The notes under the pieces were generated by a model. The model was not told the origin of the DNA, did no database searches, and saw only the letters and a program-made list of their open reading frames with translations. A stretch of 64,000 bases of DNA, taken from Tetramitus jugosus. Taxonomy: Eukaryota; Heterolobosea; Eutetramitea; Acrasida; Vahlkampfiidae. Below are positions 20,401-32,403 of the stretch, in pieces (the first letter of the stretch is position 1; every line of letters begins with the position of its first letter). The stretch is from positions 496,001-560,000 of the forward strand of contig OW569351.1 of NCBI GenBank assembly GCA_937625935.1. The letters run 5' to 3'. A program made the position numbers and the translations under genes.

Positions 20401-22810
20401 CACGAGCCTTATTCAATACTTCATTGACCTTGTTTTCGAAAGATTGTTGGATCGTTCGACCAGGTTCAGGCTCAAGCTTTCCATCGTGAGCATCCTTAAC
20501 AAGTTCTCTCACCAAGCTCTGTGCAGTACTAATGGACTGTTCAATCTGCTCCATAGTACGCTTATCTGCAATTGTATCTCCAATACCGATAGAGAAACCT
20601 CTTTGAAGCAACCAATAATTAATTACACGCTGGCAATAGTTCAAGAACCACTTGCCTCTCTCGACACCGTACTCATTACAGATAATGTGCATGAGAGAAC
20701 CACCACCAGTACCCAGGATACGCTTATCGGCAATACCACAGAGCAAAACTCCCTGGTCGATGATAACCTTGCTGTCTGTGGAGGAAATGTCGTGATCCTC
20801 CTTGACCTTGTCATCATGAATACTAGAATAGGCATTCAAGTTCACATTAGGTAAGATCAATGTGAAGAGTTGCTTACCGGTCCATAGTGGTCTTGGCTTC
20901 AAAATAGCTGGAATTGGCATCTTGCCCTCGAATGAGTCCAACATCATCAAGCAATTCATCATGACGTCCTTTTCAATGAACACATCTCTTCTTGTTAATT
21001 TAGAACAAGCGAGAAGAGTATCCTGCACAACAGCAATAACAGGCTTGTTGGATTGTGGAGAAATAATGTTCTTTGGAACCATCATAAGCTCAATCAATTC
21101 AGACTTACATGTAAGGGATTGAGGCAAATGCAAATTCATTTCATCACCATCGAAATCAGCATTGTATGGAGATGTGACAGAAAGGTTCAATCTGAAAGTA
21201 GAATAAGGCATAACCTTGACTCTGTGACCCATCATAGACATTTTGTGAAGGGAAGGCTGACGGTTGAAAAGCACGGCATCTCCATCCATCATATGTCTCT
21301 CGACAATGTCACCATATTCAAGATTCATCTCATTCAATTTTCTGACAAAGTTCAAGTCGTACATCTTACCACCTTCTTTGATCACAGCCTTGGCTCCAGG
21401 GTATTCTCGAGGTCCATTGAGAACCAGCTTCATCATCTTGTCAATATTGAAGGGAGTGACAACTTCTGGGAAGGTCAAATTAGCTGCAATAGATCGAGGG
21501 ACACCGACTTGATCGATAGAAAGCATCGGATCACCAGTAATCACAGTTCTTGCAGAGAAATCAACTCTCTTACCCATGAGATTCTGTCTGACTCTACCTT
21601 CCTTCTTGTTCAATCTTTGACGAATGGATTTGAGAGCCCTACCACCAGACTTTTGTTTCGAAAGTGGCAAACCAGGCATTTCATTGTTGACAAATGAAGC
21701 AACATGATACTGCAAGAGTTCAATGGATGGTTCAATACCGTGACCCAACACACCAGCCTGTTCGTCCTCAATAATGGTAGCATTAGCCTTGATGATATCA
21801 GCCAACTTATAGGTCAAATCATCCTCCACTCTCTGTGAAGAACCGTGGAAAACAGATGGTCTCACACTAGGTGGTGGAACTGGGATCTGAGTCAAGATCA
21901 TCCACTCTGGCCGAGCATACAGTCTATTGAATCCCAAAATTTCCAAATTCTCATCAGAAATATTTCTAAAAATGTCCAAAACCTTCTCAGCATTGAGTGT
22001 CACTGATGTAGGATTGGAGCTTTGTCCCTTTGTTTGGAAATCTGCTGTAATCTTTAAGCCAGTTCTCTTGTAGACGGGCTGCAGACCACTACAACCTTGA
22101 TTGGTTGGAACTTCAGTTGGATTGGAGTCTGTGGCGTTGAATCTACACTCCATGCATGGCTTACATAGCGCATGAATCTCCTTAAACCGTGTCTTTGCAT
22201 TCTTGTATTTTTTAGCTCTCTTGAATTGGTCATTGTTCTCATTAATTTTCAGTTTGGAGCAATGGAAGCACACACATTGAAGCACCTTAACAATGGTGTT
22301 GATATAACTGATATGATACACAGGCTTGGCTAGTTTGATATTACCAAAGTGACCAGGACATTCTTCCATTTTGCCACCACAGGAAGCGCACTTGCTGTTC
22401 TTGTCGACAGTACCCATACGAGGGTCGAGAAGTCCATTGATCTTGGCCTTGCCCTGGTCCATTGCTTCAGCATGTTCAACTGTGCACACAGACATACGTT
22501 CCTATTTGTTTGGACAGGTCATGATTGATTGGGATCATTCACAGTGCGTAGGTGCAGTGTATCCATTACAAAGTGAGAAAAGAGTGCGAAAAGTCGGTTT
22601 GGAGAAAGAGCGCCATTTTTTCGAATCAGAAAAAAAAGTGCGATCACAAAAAAATTGTGTGAGTCGGGATTTTTTTTTTCATGAGGAACACCTCAAGGTA
22701 ACATCAGCATCACAACAAGTACAACATACAATTTCATCAGGACTCAAAATACCAAACTGAACACGCTCAATCTTGCGAAGTTCAGCAGAAGAATATGAAA
22801 AGTAAGGCAT
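17402..22810 (-). CDS. RPB1: RNA polymerase II largest subunit RPB1 (two exons)
   Basis: Two exons: 22730..22810 (27 codons) and 17402..22501, with an intron at 22502..22729 (donor GTATGT, acceptor AATAG). Together they give 1726 aa. The short first exon begins MPYFSYSS and holds the conserved VQFGILSPDEI; the second continues ERMSV, so the ATG at 22495 inside exon 2 is not the true start. Zinc-binding CASCGGKMEECPGHFG, the active-site NADFDGDEMNLH motif and the bridge/trigger region [21 protein letters not shown] are all present. The C-terminal domain (coded at about 17441-17923) has some 20 heptads of the form YSP[T/S]SP[A/S], with a break at YNPRTSPTSPS, and ends KPKNQQ. The protein is the catalytic core of Pol II; its CTD carries capping, splicing and 3'-end factors. 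Confidence 0.97.
17441..17923 (-). repeat. CTD heptad repeat array of RPB1
   Basis: 21-nt tandem coding repeat within RPB1. About 20 copies fit YSPxSPx; position 4 is T or S (one V) and position 7 is only A, S or G, with no Lys. The array is interrupted by YGGSG after the first copy, by YNPRTSPTSPS in the middle and by PSSPS later. Neighbouring copies are similar in DNA but not identical, which suggests older expansion with drift. Confidence 0.9.
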
Positions 22811-23168
22811 ATTTTTTGTTATTTTTGTTGTGATTTAAATAAATGTGTTTTTTGTTGTTGTTTTGTCTTTGATTGTGTTGTATTTGTTGTTTGTTTGTCG
22901 TTTGATTGATCCAATATACTGGAAGTACTATAAATCAAGAAAACGAATGCAAGAGACACAAAATACGAACAACCAACGTCTTTGATGTGTTCCTTTTTGT
23001 TTTTTCAGAAGAAAGAAAAAATCACAAAATTTCTTCGCGAAAGAAAACGAGCGTTTTTATAGGGGTGATTCCTGTCGGCGAGAAAATTTTCGATACAAAA
23101 AAACGTTCAAAATGTAAGGTGAAGCTTCAACGATTCGATGAAAAATGAATCAACAAGTTCCTGTTGTT
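22811..23168. other. RPB1 promoter region and PRMT1 3' flank
   Basis: No gene is seen in these 358 nt. The part next to RPB1 is strongly T/G-rich on the plus strand (A/C-rich on the transcribed strand), as expected for a 5' leader. The short plus-strand frames here have no support. Confidence 0.4.
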
Positions 23169-24409
<1,241 letters not shown>

Positions 24410-24521
24410 TCAAATTTTTTATTCGGGCTTCAACGAATTTGTGTCAGATTTATCGAACCAATGGCTTTTTTGACCTGTCCAGTTGTCAGGTGACTACGAC
24501 AGATAGGATAGAACTTTGATT

Positions 24522-25231
24522 TTATTGATTCTTCTTTTTGTCATCGTTGGTCACATTGGATTCTTCTGTGTGTCTTCTCCTTTGTTCCTTTTGTTCTCTC
24601 TTTTGATGTTCCTGCTGTATGATTATGTTCCTGATACTGTACAAATGGACCAAATAGCAAATGATGGCAACAACACTTGACGCCAAAGAGAAGAAGTAGA
24701 GCCTCTTGTGCAACGAGTTTTCTGAATAAGGTCTCATCACACTTCCAAATATCCACAGCCATATGAACAACGAAATGTGTGTCATCAGAGTCAATACTCT
24801 GTTTCTGGCTGCCAACATGGTAATAAAACACAGCAGAACACTGGACAACAAGAAACATTGGCTACTGAACCTGTAATGCATAAGTAGCAACTGCTTGACG
24901 GGCTCACTTGCATTTCTAGAGTCATACTGCAGATTGTTCAGCCATTGATCGATCGAAGCAGAATTCGCCAGATCACTATTACCAGGAGGAGTCCACTTGT
25001 TGACAAGCAGTGAATTGGCACGAGAGTCAATTAGCCATGGACTGTCGCTTGACACAAACATCCATGATAGAATGATTCCACTGGCAGATGCTAAGGATAT
25101 CCCATGATAATGATAAAGGAGTTGTTAGCAAGTCAACTCGCCACTTGGTTGGATCTCATGAATCAAGAATAATGATCAGAAAACATACCCATAAATAAGT
25201 GAAAGCCACTGATGAAGGTGAGAACTCGCAT
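24522..25231 (-). CDS. Small multi-pass membrane protein, unknown function (two exons)
   Basis: Exons 25189..25231 and 24522..25090; intron 25091..25188 (donor GTATGT, acceptor TTAG); 203 aa. Exon 1 begins MRVLTFISGFHLFM and joins exon 2 at a split Ala codon to make the first hydrophobic segment (SASGIILSWMFV). Three more follow: CFLLSSVLLCFITMLAA, LTLMTHISLFIWLWIFGSV and FFSLASSVVAIICYLVHLY. A basic, polar tail with many Gln/Arg/Lys/Glu residues ends the protein. The loop after the first segment has an N-glycosylation sequon (NAS). I do not recognise the family; four-helix ER or Golgi proteins have this shape. The exon 1 start lies about 290 nt from the MLH1 start on the other strand. Confidence 0.75.
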
Positions 25232-25518
25232 GTGTTTGATGATTTAGTTTGGTTGATTGTGTTGGTTGTCTTCTGGATCACTAAAAAAAGATCAAAAGCA
25301 AATGGTGGCACCAAGAATCATTGACCAAAATCAATTACCCTCTCAGTAACATGATCCTTTCACGCATTTTCGACATACGATTCTTGAACAAGATGAGGTG
25401 AGAACCATTCTTTCAATTTATGGATCTTTTGATCTCTGATGCACGACTTCCAGAAATTGTTGGAATATGGCGAGCTTGGGTGGAAACAAAAAACAAAACA
25501 AGGCGGAAAAGCAAAAAC

Positions 25519-27669
25519 ATGAGCACACAAGGGACAACGATGGACCATCAAAGTCAACAATCAGCAGCAGCACCAACACCGCCAAAACAGCAACAACAAC
25601 AACGCCGCATCACAGCACTCACTCAAGATGTCATTTCTCGTATTGCTGCTGGAGAAGTCATCAACAAACCAGGGAATGCCATCAAGGAGCTATTGGAGAA
25701 CTCGTTGGACGCTGGTGCAACCTCCATTAACATTACTGTGTTGGATGGTGGCCTTAAGCTACTTCAGATCACTGACAATGGTCATGGCATAGCAAAGGAT
25801 GATATGGCCATTGTTTGCCACAGACACACGACAAGCAAATTGAACAGTTATGAAGATTTGAGGAGTATAGGGACGTTTGGATTCCGTGGTGAAGCATTGG
25901 CCAGCATGAGTCAAGTCTCTCACTTGACTATTCAGTCAAAGACGGAGGAACAACAAGTGGCTTATCAATCAGAGTACGAACTAGGAGAGTTGAAGGCTGA
26001 GCCAAAAGCCTGTGCAGGTACCAAGGGAACAATCATCACGGCCAGAGATTTGTTCTTCAATCTTCCACAGAGAAAGAAATCAATGAACGGTAGCAAGGAA
26101 TTCAAGTTTATTGCTGAAGTGGTTCAGAGGTATGCGTTGCACAATGCTGGAGTGTCTATTAGCTTGAAGAGACAAGGTGAAACAAAGCCAGATATACATA
26201 CACCGATTAACAAGTCCGTTGAGGACAATATTCGAACATTGTTCGGTGCAAGGTTGTCCAAGGAGTTGATGCACGTGCAGCACGAGAATGAAAAACTAAA
26301 GTACAAGGTCAATGCTTACTTCTCCAACACAAACTATCACGAGAAGGCAATGGTGTGCATTCTGTTTATTAACAAGAGACTCGTTGAGTGCAAGACGATA
26401 AAATCTGCCATCAAACAGTTATTTGAGCCCTATCTGCCCAAGAAAGCGTTCCCTTGGGTGTACGTAAACTTGGAGATGGATCCTCGATGCGTTGATGTAA
26501 ATGTTCATCCAACAAAGAACGAAGTTGGATTCCTGAAAGAAACTGAAATCGTTGCTGATTTACAAACACAAATTAGAGACAAACTATTGGGATCGAACGA
26601 CTCTCGAGTATTTATTGCTCACTCTGTCACCAATTTAACAAGCAAAGTTGGCCAGAGTTCAGCAGTGACTCAGAGTGTACCAACATCTTCCTTGGTTGGT
26701 AGAAAGAAGGACCTTCCTCAATTTATGGACAGGAGTGACAAGAATGATCAAAATGGACAAATAGAAAACTATTTGACAACAGGGAATAAGAAGAGACCCT
26801 TACCAGCAGAAGAATATGTACCAATCAAAAAGAGAAGAGCAGACGACGAAGAGGATCCATCGAAGCTGGAGAGTGTACAGCAGATATTGGAGTCGATCAA
26901 AAGCGATTCACACCAGGAGCTGACAACATTATTCAAACATTGTACTTATGTTGGGTGGATCAATGCTCAGTTGTCACTTATTCAATATCAAACGAAGCTC
27001 TATGTGGTTGACGTTCCTACTCTGAGTGTCTCTCTCATGCATCAACTTATTTTCAAATCGTTTGGAAATTTTAGGAAGATACAGTTCTCTGAGCCTTTGG
27101 ATATTCACCAAATGGCTCTTTCTCATATTCAGATGGATAAAAGAGACGAGGAGTCAGAAATTGATAGCAGTAGTGATGAAGACCAAGCAAAACTAATCAC
27201 AGATATTCTCCTGCAGTATCGGTTGATGCTCAGTGACTATTATCAAATCGAGATCACTGATCAAGGCAAGCTTGTTACTCTACCACAGGTGATACCGAAT
27301 CATGTTCCACCGTTAGCAAGACTTCCTGAATTCCTATTTCATCTGGCGAGTTTGTTGTCCGACGTGAGCGATGAAAAGCAGTGTTTGCATGACATAGCGG
27401 TTCAAGTGGCTATATTTTTCTCATTGAGCAATGATTGGGAACTAGATAAGACATCGACGGTCACTGACTTCGCCTCAGCTTCCAACGAAAAGAAAGCATT
27501 AGATATGACATCCGGTTACACAGAGGACAGTTTAAAATGGGTGACGCAACATGTCATCTTTCCCGCTTGCAAGCTCTACTTTTATCCTCCAAAGGACTTT
27601 GCTGATGATGGAACTGTGTTTGAGATTGCCTCTCTTTCCGAGTTGTACAAAGTATTCGAAAGATGCTAA
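25519..27669 (+). CDS. MLH1: DNA mismatch repair protein MLH1
   Basis: Single exon, 716 aa from the ATG at 25519. An in-frame ATG at 25420 would add 33 residues, but that stretch reads like A-rich leader, so I prefer the downstream start. The GHKL ATPase motifs are all visible: ELLENSLDAGA, ITDNGHGI and GTFGFRGEALAS. The C-terminus ends FERC, which is characteristic of MLH1 rather than PMS1 or MLH3. MLH1 pairs with PMS2-type partners to act after MutS in mismatch repair and with MLH3 in meiotic crossing-over. A charged linker near residues 395-450 contains KKRR, a likely nuclear localisation signal. The stop is separated by one base from the stop of the convergent SPEF1-like gene. Confidence 0.95.
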   Translation: MSTQGTTMDHQSQQSAAAPTPPKQQQQQRRITALTQDVISRIAAGEVINKPGNAIKELLENSLDAGATSINITVLDGGLKLLQITDNGHGIAKDDMAIVCHRHTTSKLNSYEDLRSIGTFGFRGEALASMSQVSHLTIQSKTEEQQVAYQSEYELGELKAEPKACAGTKGTIITARDLFFNLPQRKKSMNGSKEFKFIAEVVQRYALHNAGVSISLKRQGETKPDIHTPINKSVEDNIRTLFGARLSKELMHVQHENEKLKYKVNAYFSNTNYHEKAMVCILFINKRLVECKTIKSAIKQLFEPYLPKKAFPWVYVNLEMDPRCVDVNVHPTKNEVGFLKETEIVADLQTQIRDKLLGSNDSRVFIAHSVTNLTSKVGQSSAVTQSVPTSSLVGRKKDLPQFMDRSDKNDQNGQIENYLTTGNKKRPLPAEEYVPIKKRRADDEEDPSKLESVQQILESIKSDSHQELTTLFKHCTYVGWINAQLSLIQYQTKLYVVDVPTLSVSLMHQLIFKSFGNFRKIQFSEPLDIHQMALSHIQMDKRDEESEIDSSSDEDQAKLITDILLQYRLMLSDYYQIEITDQGKLVTLPQVIPNHVPPLARLPEFLFHLASLLSDVSDEKQCLHDIAVQVAIFFSLSNDWELDKTSTVTDFASASNEKKALDMTSGYTEDSLKWVTQHVIFPACKLYFYPPKDFADDGTVFEIASLSELYKVFERC

Positions 27670-27670
27670 T

Positions 27671-28510
27671 CTACGTGTCTTTTATTTTTTGAGTAAGGGC
27701 ATGGATCTTGCTATCCTTCAATCGTATTAACAAGTTCAACTTGCTGATTTTGGACTCTAATAGCTGTTGAGGATAATTTAGTGTCAGTTGGTTGCGATAA
27801 ACAAAACAATAGCAAACTTTCATTAAACTGCAACATACTTTCACTGTTTCGTTCAACTCGGTGATTTTCAGATCTTTGTCTGCTATTATTTCTTCGTAGT
27901 CTTCATTGTAAGCAATATATTGATGCTGTTGATGTGGTGTTGTTTCCTGTGGTTGTTGTTGCTGTTGGTGTAGTTTGGAAGTGGATCTTGGTGCATTCGA
28001 TGGGGTAACTGCAGCTGGCTTCGATGCCTTTGTTGGTTGTTTCTTCTTCTTCTCGATAGGGAAATGATGAACCACTTCCTCATATGAATGAGATGGCGAA
28101 AGATCATCAAATTCACTGTAGTGACTCCCCTGATCGTTCTCTCTTTGCTGTGTCTTCCTTTGTTGTATTTGTGTGACCTTGACTTGAAAATTCTTGAGTA
28201 ATTTCTCAACAGCACCAGGTACACAATTCACAATGTCATCTACATGCTTCTGATCCATCTGAAATCCAATCTTTTTAAACACTTTTTGCTGCAAAGTATT
28301 CCAATTGTACAATTTCTGTCTCTGAGAGCTAGCTGCACTGTAGTTGTGTAGTTGTACAATCTTGGGAAAGAAATGTTTGACAATCTCTGCCATCAGCACA
28401 CCATCACTAAAATCTCTTGCTATATTTCTCTTTGGCCTGGACAGTGGAATATCATCAACCCATGTGTACAGTAGCTGAAGCTCTTCTTCACTTAGACCTA
28501 TATTTTCCAT
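27671..28510 (-). CDS. SPEF1: SPEF1/CLAMP-like microtubule-binding CH protein (two exons)
   Basis: Exons 27839..28510 and 27671..27763; intron 27764..27838, which is 75 nt, in frame and without stops (donor GTATGT, acceptor CAACAG); 254 aa after splicing. The N-terminus carries the CH domain of the SPEF1 family: LLYTWVDDIPLSRPKRNIARDF and SDGVLMAEIVKHFFPK. A Gln/Pro linker leads to a C-terminal coiled coil that becomes continuous (ITELNETVK joined to LLESKISKL) only if the intron is removed. SPEF1 proteins bundle and stabilise microtubules in the ciliary central pair and at cell edges. An unspliced reading would insert 25 residues rich in Cys and Val into the coiled coil, which argues for real splicing. 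Confidence 0.9.
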   Translation of the reverse strand: MENIGLSEEELQLLYTWVDDIPLSRPKRNIARDFSDGVLMAEIVKHFFPKIVQLHNYSAASSQRQKLYNWNTLQQKVFKKIGFQMDQKHVDDIVNCVPGAVEKLLKNFQVKVTQIQQRKTQQRENDQGSHYSEFDDLSPSHSYEEVVHHFPIEKKKKQPTKASKPAAVTPSNAPRSTSKLHQQQQQPQETTPHQQHQYIAYNEDYEEIIADKDLKITELNETVKVCCSLMKVCYCFVYRNQLTLNYPQQLLESKISKLNLLIRLKDSKIHALTQKIKDT

Positions 28511-28670
28511 TGCCTATGTATGGATTATTGACTGTTCTGGTCGTGGTTGAATCAACGGTGATACGTTGTCTTGTTTCTCGAAGTTTGTTCCTTTGATCAA
28601 GCCACCAAGAGCTACAACGGTTTTCCAATTCTGCGCGGTGAACAAAATCTACAGGAACAGCAACAAAAAA

Positions 28671-31091
28671 CTACGATCGCAACTTTGATACGAGAGAAGA
28701 CACTACTTCAATGTCCATTTGCAACAGCTGTGACTGAGAAACTGAACCAGAGACGTGACTCGTGATTGGAGAGTGACCTTGTTCGATCTGCCTTTGCCTC
28801 AAGCTGTCTAAAAAGTTGTTGGCAGAGTCGTATGAGAGTGCATTGAATGACAATTGACGCAGTTCGAGCCACATGGTGCTTGATTCGGTCAACTTGCTTT
28901 GCGTTCTGTACAGCAAACAAATGTTGTACGTCACATTGATGAGCAGTTGTGGACCATGAGGCAGATCGTAGTTCATGTCATTGATAATGTTCAATGCTGT
29001 TGTTAGCTGATCTATTGCTGCGTCTATTTCATCGCGACAAACCATCAACATGGCACTGTTGTTCAATACGAGGACCAATTGTTCCGCAGAGACGTGCTTG
29101 TTTGTTATATGGGGAAGTTTTGAACTCTTGGACAACAAAGTATGACATCGTTTCAGCAGAACATCCGACTCCTTTAAATCTCTCTCTTGACAGAGTAGTA
29201 CGTCAGCCTTCAACAACAGGGTATCGATTTCGTCTGGATGTGAGCGAAGTATATGATTGCAGACACTCTCTGCTTTTGCATAATCGTGAGTCTCCAAGAG
29301 TAAATAGATATATTCCTTGAAGGCATTCAGCGTTTGATCAGCAGTCAATCTTCCCTGATACTTGTCTCTGTGTTTTCCATCCACTATTACTTCAAACAAA
29401 AAGTTGTAGGCATTCAGAGCGAAATCATAACTATTACTATTTAAATGAGACTGTGCCATCATGTACATGACTTGAACAGCGTTGGGAATTTGGTTAATGG
29501 AATTGGATGGGGGTATTGATAGCGACCCCTGGCCACTGAATTCACCTCCAGAGGGATCTTCAAATATAGCGGTCTGAATATAAAGTAAGAATATGGTGAA
29601 TGGTTTGTGCTTGGAGAAATATCACAGTATATATTATCTTACCTTCCAAACTACTTCGAGCATCTTTCTTTGCAGTTCCACATTTTTCATTCTTGCATAT
29701 TGAACAGAAATGTTATAAAAGAGTAGTATACGGCTCCTAGATACTGAGTCTCGACTTGATTGTATCACCTCTAACGCTCGCTGAAAATACTGAAGAGACA
29801 TCACAAATTCACGTTCGTTTGAACACACGATGCCCAACATGTTCAATGATTCGAATAACAGACGCGACTTCAATTGAACACATCTTTCAAAGAACGTCCT
29901 GCTCTCCTTTATCCTATTTGCGCCAAATAAGATCATTCCCTGTAGGAATAGAACAGCAGCACAATCTTTGGAAAGATCATTTGCCCGTGTACAATAGCGA
30001 GCAGCGGAAGAATGATCGCTTGCAAAGTAATGTGCCATTGACAATAGTAGATATGACAGTTGAATCACAGGAGCATGGTCATTTACGAACCACTGATGAT
30101 CCATCAACTTTTGATCAATATGTGCAATTTGACTAGCGCATTTCGTTTTCAATCGGAAAGTGGTCTCAATGATTGTCTCTACTCGGTTCGATCCATCCTC
30201 ATCGTTCAGCAATAACTCTATGCATTGACTACTTCTATTTTCTGTGCTGACAAGTGTTCCAGCAAGCAGACAGACACATCGACATATGAGAACTTGCAAC
30301 TCACAGAACAAGTCTAATCGTGTCATTGTTCCAAACTTGTCCATTTTCACATCATGTTTCAAAGCGTAACAAAATTCCATCAATTTGCTACTCAAACTGT
30401 TCTGTTCGGTCGGTCCATCGTTCCGTGTGGATATTGGTGGTGTATCATGATAAAATGAACGAAACTCTCTCGAAAACGATTGATTGATTAAAGCTTGAAG
30501 TGATCCATTATCATTCTCCATTGCTGCATAACTGTTTTTCGATCTGTGCTTGAAAAACAATAGAGATATCATGCTCAACACATTCTTGACCTTCTTCTCC
30601 AATTGATCATGGTCATTGCGATTCACCTGACAATGATAATGATTGTAGCAAACAGTGAGATATACCATGAGAAATGCAAGCTTTGAATCGATTGTGTGTT
30701 TGTTTTGTTCCTCCTGTTCCAAGAACAAGTGACCATAGACACGATCACACAAGCACTCTAATTGTGAAAAATTGGGCACTTGTTGTTGCTGTTGAACAGT
30801 ATGACTTGCATCCATTTGATTTTTCACAACATTGTAATTGTTCAACAAGTATAAGTATTGAATGATTGAGTGGTGATCATCTGTTGTTGGTGGAGAGTTG
30901 GGAAATAGTGATTGGATGCACTGTGAAATCTTGTTCAAGCTTTCATGGTACTTGTCCATTTGGAACAATTGATGAGATTCGTTGCATAGTTGTTGCTGTG
31001 GTGACGAGTGATGTTGATTGTGGTTTTTGCTTGTTGTTGTTGTTGTTGTTGTTGCGGTGATGGTGAAAGAAGGCACATTGAGTCGAAGCAT
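28671..31091 (-). CDS. TPR-repeat protein, family unassigned (two exons)
   Basis: Exons 29643..31091 and 28671..29573; intron 29574..29642 (69 nt, donor GTAAGA, acceptor TTCAG); 783 aa. Helical repeats of TPR type occur at the middle and end, for example CAAVLFLQGMILFGANRIKE, RILLFYNISVQYARMKNVEL and LVLVLNNSAMLMVCRDEIDA. The N-terminus is Thr/Gln-rich. The last repeats (TYNICLLYRTQSKL, ESSTMWLELRQLS) recall the C-terminal repeats of the Fanconi core protein FANCG and, about equally, of TRAPPC12. From sequence alone I cannot decide, and it may be neither. Joining the exons keeps the frame, and the residues before the first Met of exon 2 (ending QIPNAVQV) continue the helix pattern. Confidence 0.75.
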
Positions 31092-31260
31092 GATAATCTT
31101 TCGTGTGCCCTTCTTGCAAGTCAGCGATTTTTTTCGAGTTGCCTGTGTGAAGTTTTATTGTGATCGGAACAAAAACAGTTCCACGATTCACTGGAATAAA
31201 AAAATGGATGTTCGTTGATCGCACCTGTCATCGTGGTTCGCTCCACGCTCGGGTTACGTG

Positions 31261-32403
31261 TCAGAAGATGAGATCTTGAATGGAAATTCTGTTACGTTTG
31301 GTTGGAGTTGTACGACCGCTCTGTGATGATAATGAAGAATGAGGGTCAAGTTTAACCATCCTTGTGGTTGTGGTTGCGATTGGCGCTGAGGAGTCAGTAG
31401 GCACGTAATTTGGTCCAATTAACCGTATCATTGTTCGTTGTACCTCTTCATGCATCAAGTCATACACTGTACTACAATCTGTTTGCTGCTGCGGTGATGT
31501 ACAATGAGCTGGATGATCTTGATTTGTTACTTTTGTCGTTGTTGTTGTTGTTTGTGACTGTTGCTCGCTTTTTGGTTCCACCATGGTCGGAACATTGTTT
31601 TGTTGTTGTTGTTGTTGTGGGATGTTCGTGAGTAATTTTTGGCCATTGATATCCATTGTTGCTGAGATTGCAATGTGTGACGATGGTTGTTGCTGTTGTT
31701 GCTGTAGTTGTTGTGGATACCGGTTCGAAATCTCATTGCTCGTTCTTCGATTACTTGTGCTCCTATAATTATTGTTAGTGTTGTTGTTGTTGCTTTGATT
31801 GCTTCTTGCATTTCCTGCTGTCGATGTTGTTGTTGTTATAATTGTAGTTGTTGTCAGTGGCTGTGGCTGTTGTTGTTGACCTTTTTGACAACCACTGTTA
31901 CTGCTATTGCTGCCTCTTCTCTGTGATTGACTCGACGGTGGTGCTAGTTTCCAATGTGAAAACTGACCAATGGACTCATCCGTATCCGATCTTGTCACAT
32001 CTGTTGTCGTCGTTGTTGTCGAGCTATGATTATGATGAAACTGTTGATAGTGAACACTGTTGTGATGACATTGGCTTGCATTGCTCGTGTGAACACTGTT
32101 CCTTCGATATCGACCTGGCGGCAGGTTTGTTGCCGTGACAGATGACGATGATGTCTGATGATGATTGGGCGATGAGGAACGGAGTGGTGAATTTGGGTTG
32201 TTACTGTTGGGAGAAGGATAGGGTGCGCTCGTACGGTTGATTGATGATGAGGAGGACGACGTTGAAACAGCAGCAGATGACGAAGGCGAGGCGGAAGATG
32301 ATGAAGATGAGGCAGATGACGATGTGGATGCGTGCTCGAATTGAAGTTGTTTAAACACCCAATTGCCTTTGCCCTTTTGAGTGTAGGGAAATGTTTCCTT
32401 CAT
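31261..32403 (-). CDS. Disordered Ser/Thr/Gln/Asn-rich protein with RRxS motifs
   Basis: 380 aa, intronless, with no recognised domain. Only the ends are of normal complexity: MKETFPYTQKGKGNWVFKQL at the start, and STVYDLMHEEVQRTMIRLIG plus NRISIQDLIF at the end. The middle is Ser, Thr, Gln and Asn runs. Three basic-directed phosphorylation motifs stand out: RRNS, RRGS and RRTS, matching the consensus of cAMP-dependent and related kinases. The conserved-looking ends suggest short linear interaction motifs, as in a scaffold or signalling adaptor. Whether it is expressed cannot be judged, but a long open frame with a defined ATG and stop and non-repetitive ends supports a real gene. Confidence 0.65.
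   Translation of the reverse strand: MKETFPYTQKGKGNWVFKQLQFEHASTSSSASSSSSSASPSSSAAVSTSSSSSSINRTSAPYPSPNSNNPNSPLRSSSPNHHQTSSSSVTATNLPPGRYRRNSVHTSNASQCHHNSVHYQQFHHNHSSTTTTTTDVTRSDTDESIGQFSHWKLAPPSSQSQRRGSNSSNSGCQKGQQQQPQPLTTTTIITTTTSTAGNARSNQSNNNNTNNNYRSTSNRRTSNEISNRYPQQLQQQQQQPSSHIAISATMDINGQKLLTNIPQQQQQQNNVPTMVEPKSEQQSQTTTTTTKVTNQDHPAHCTSPQQQTDCSTVYDLMHEEVQRTMIRLIGPNYVPTDSSAPIATTTTRMVKLDPHSSLSSQSGRTTPTKRNRISIQDLIF

Noticed and set aside
25420..25518. 33-residue N-terminal extension of MLH1
   Set aside because: Composition is like leader sequence and the MutL core begins soon after the ATG at 25519. An extended isoform cannot be excluded.
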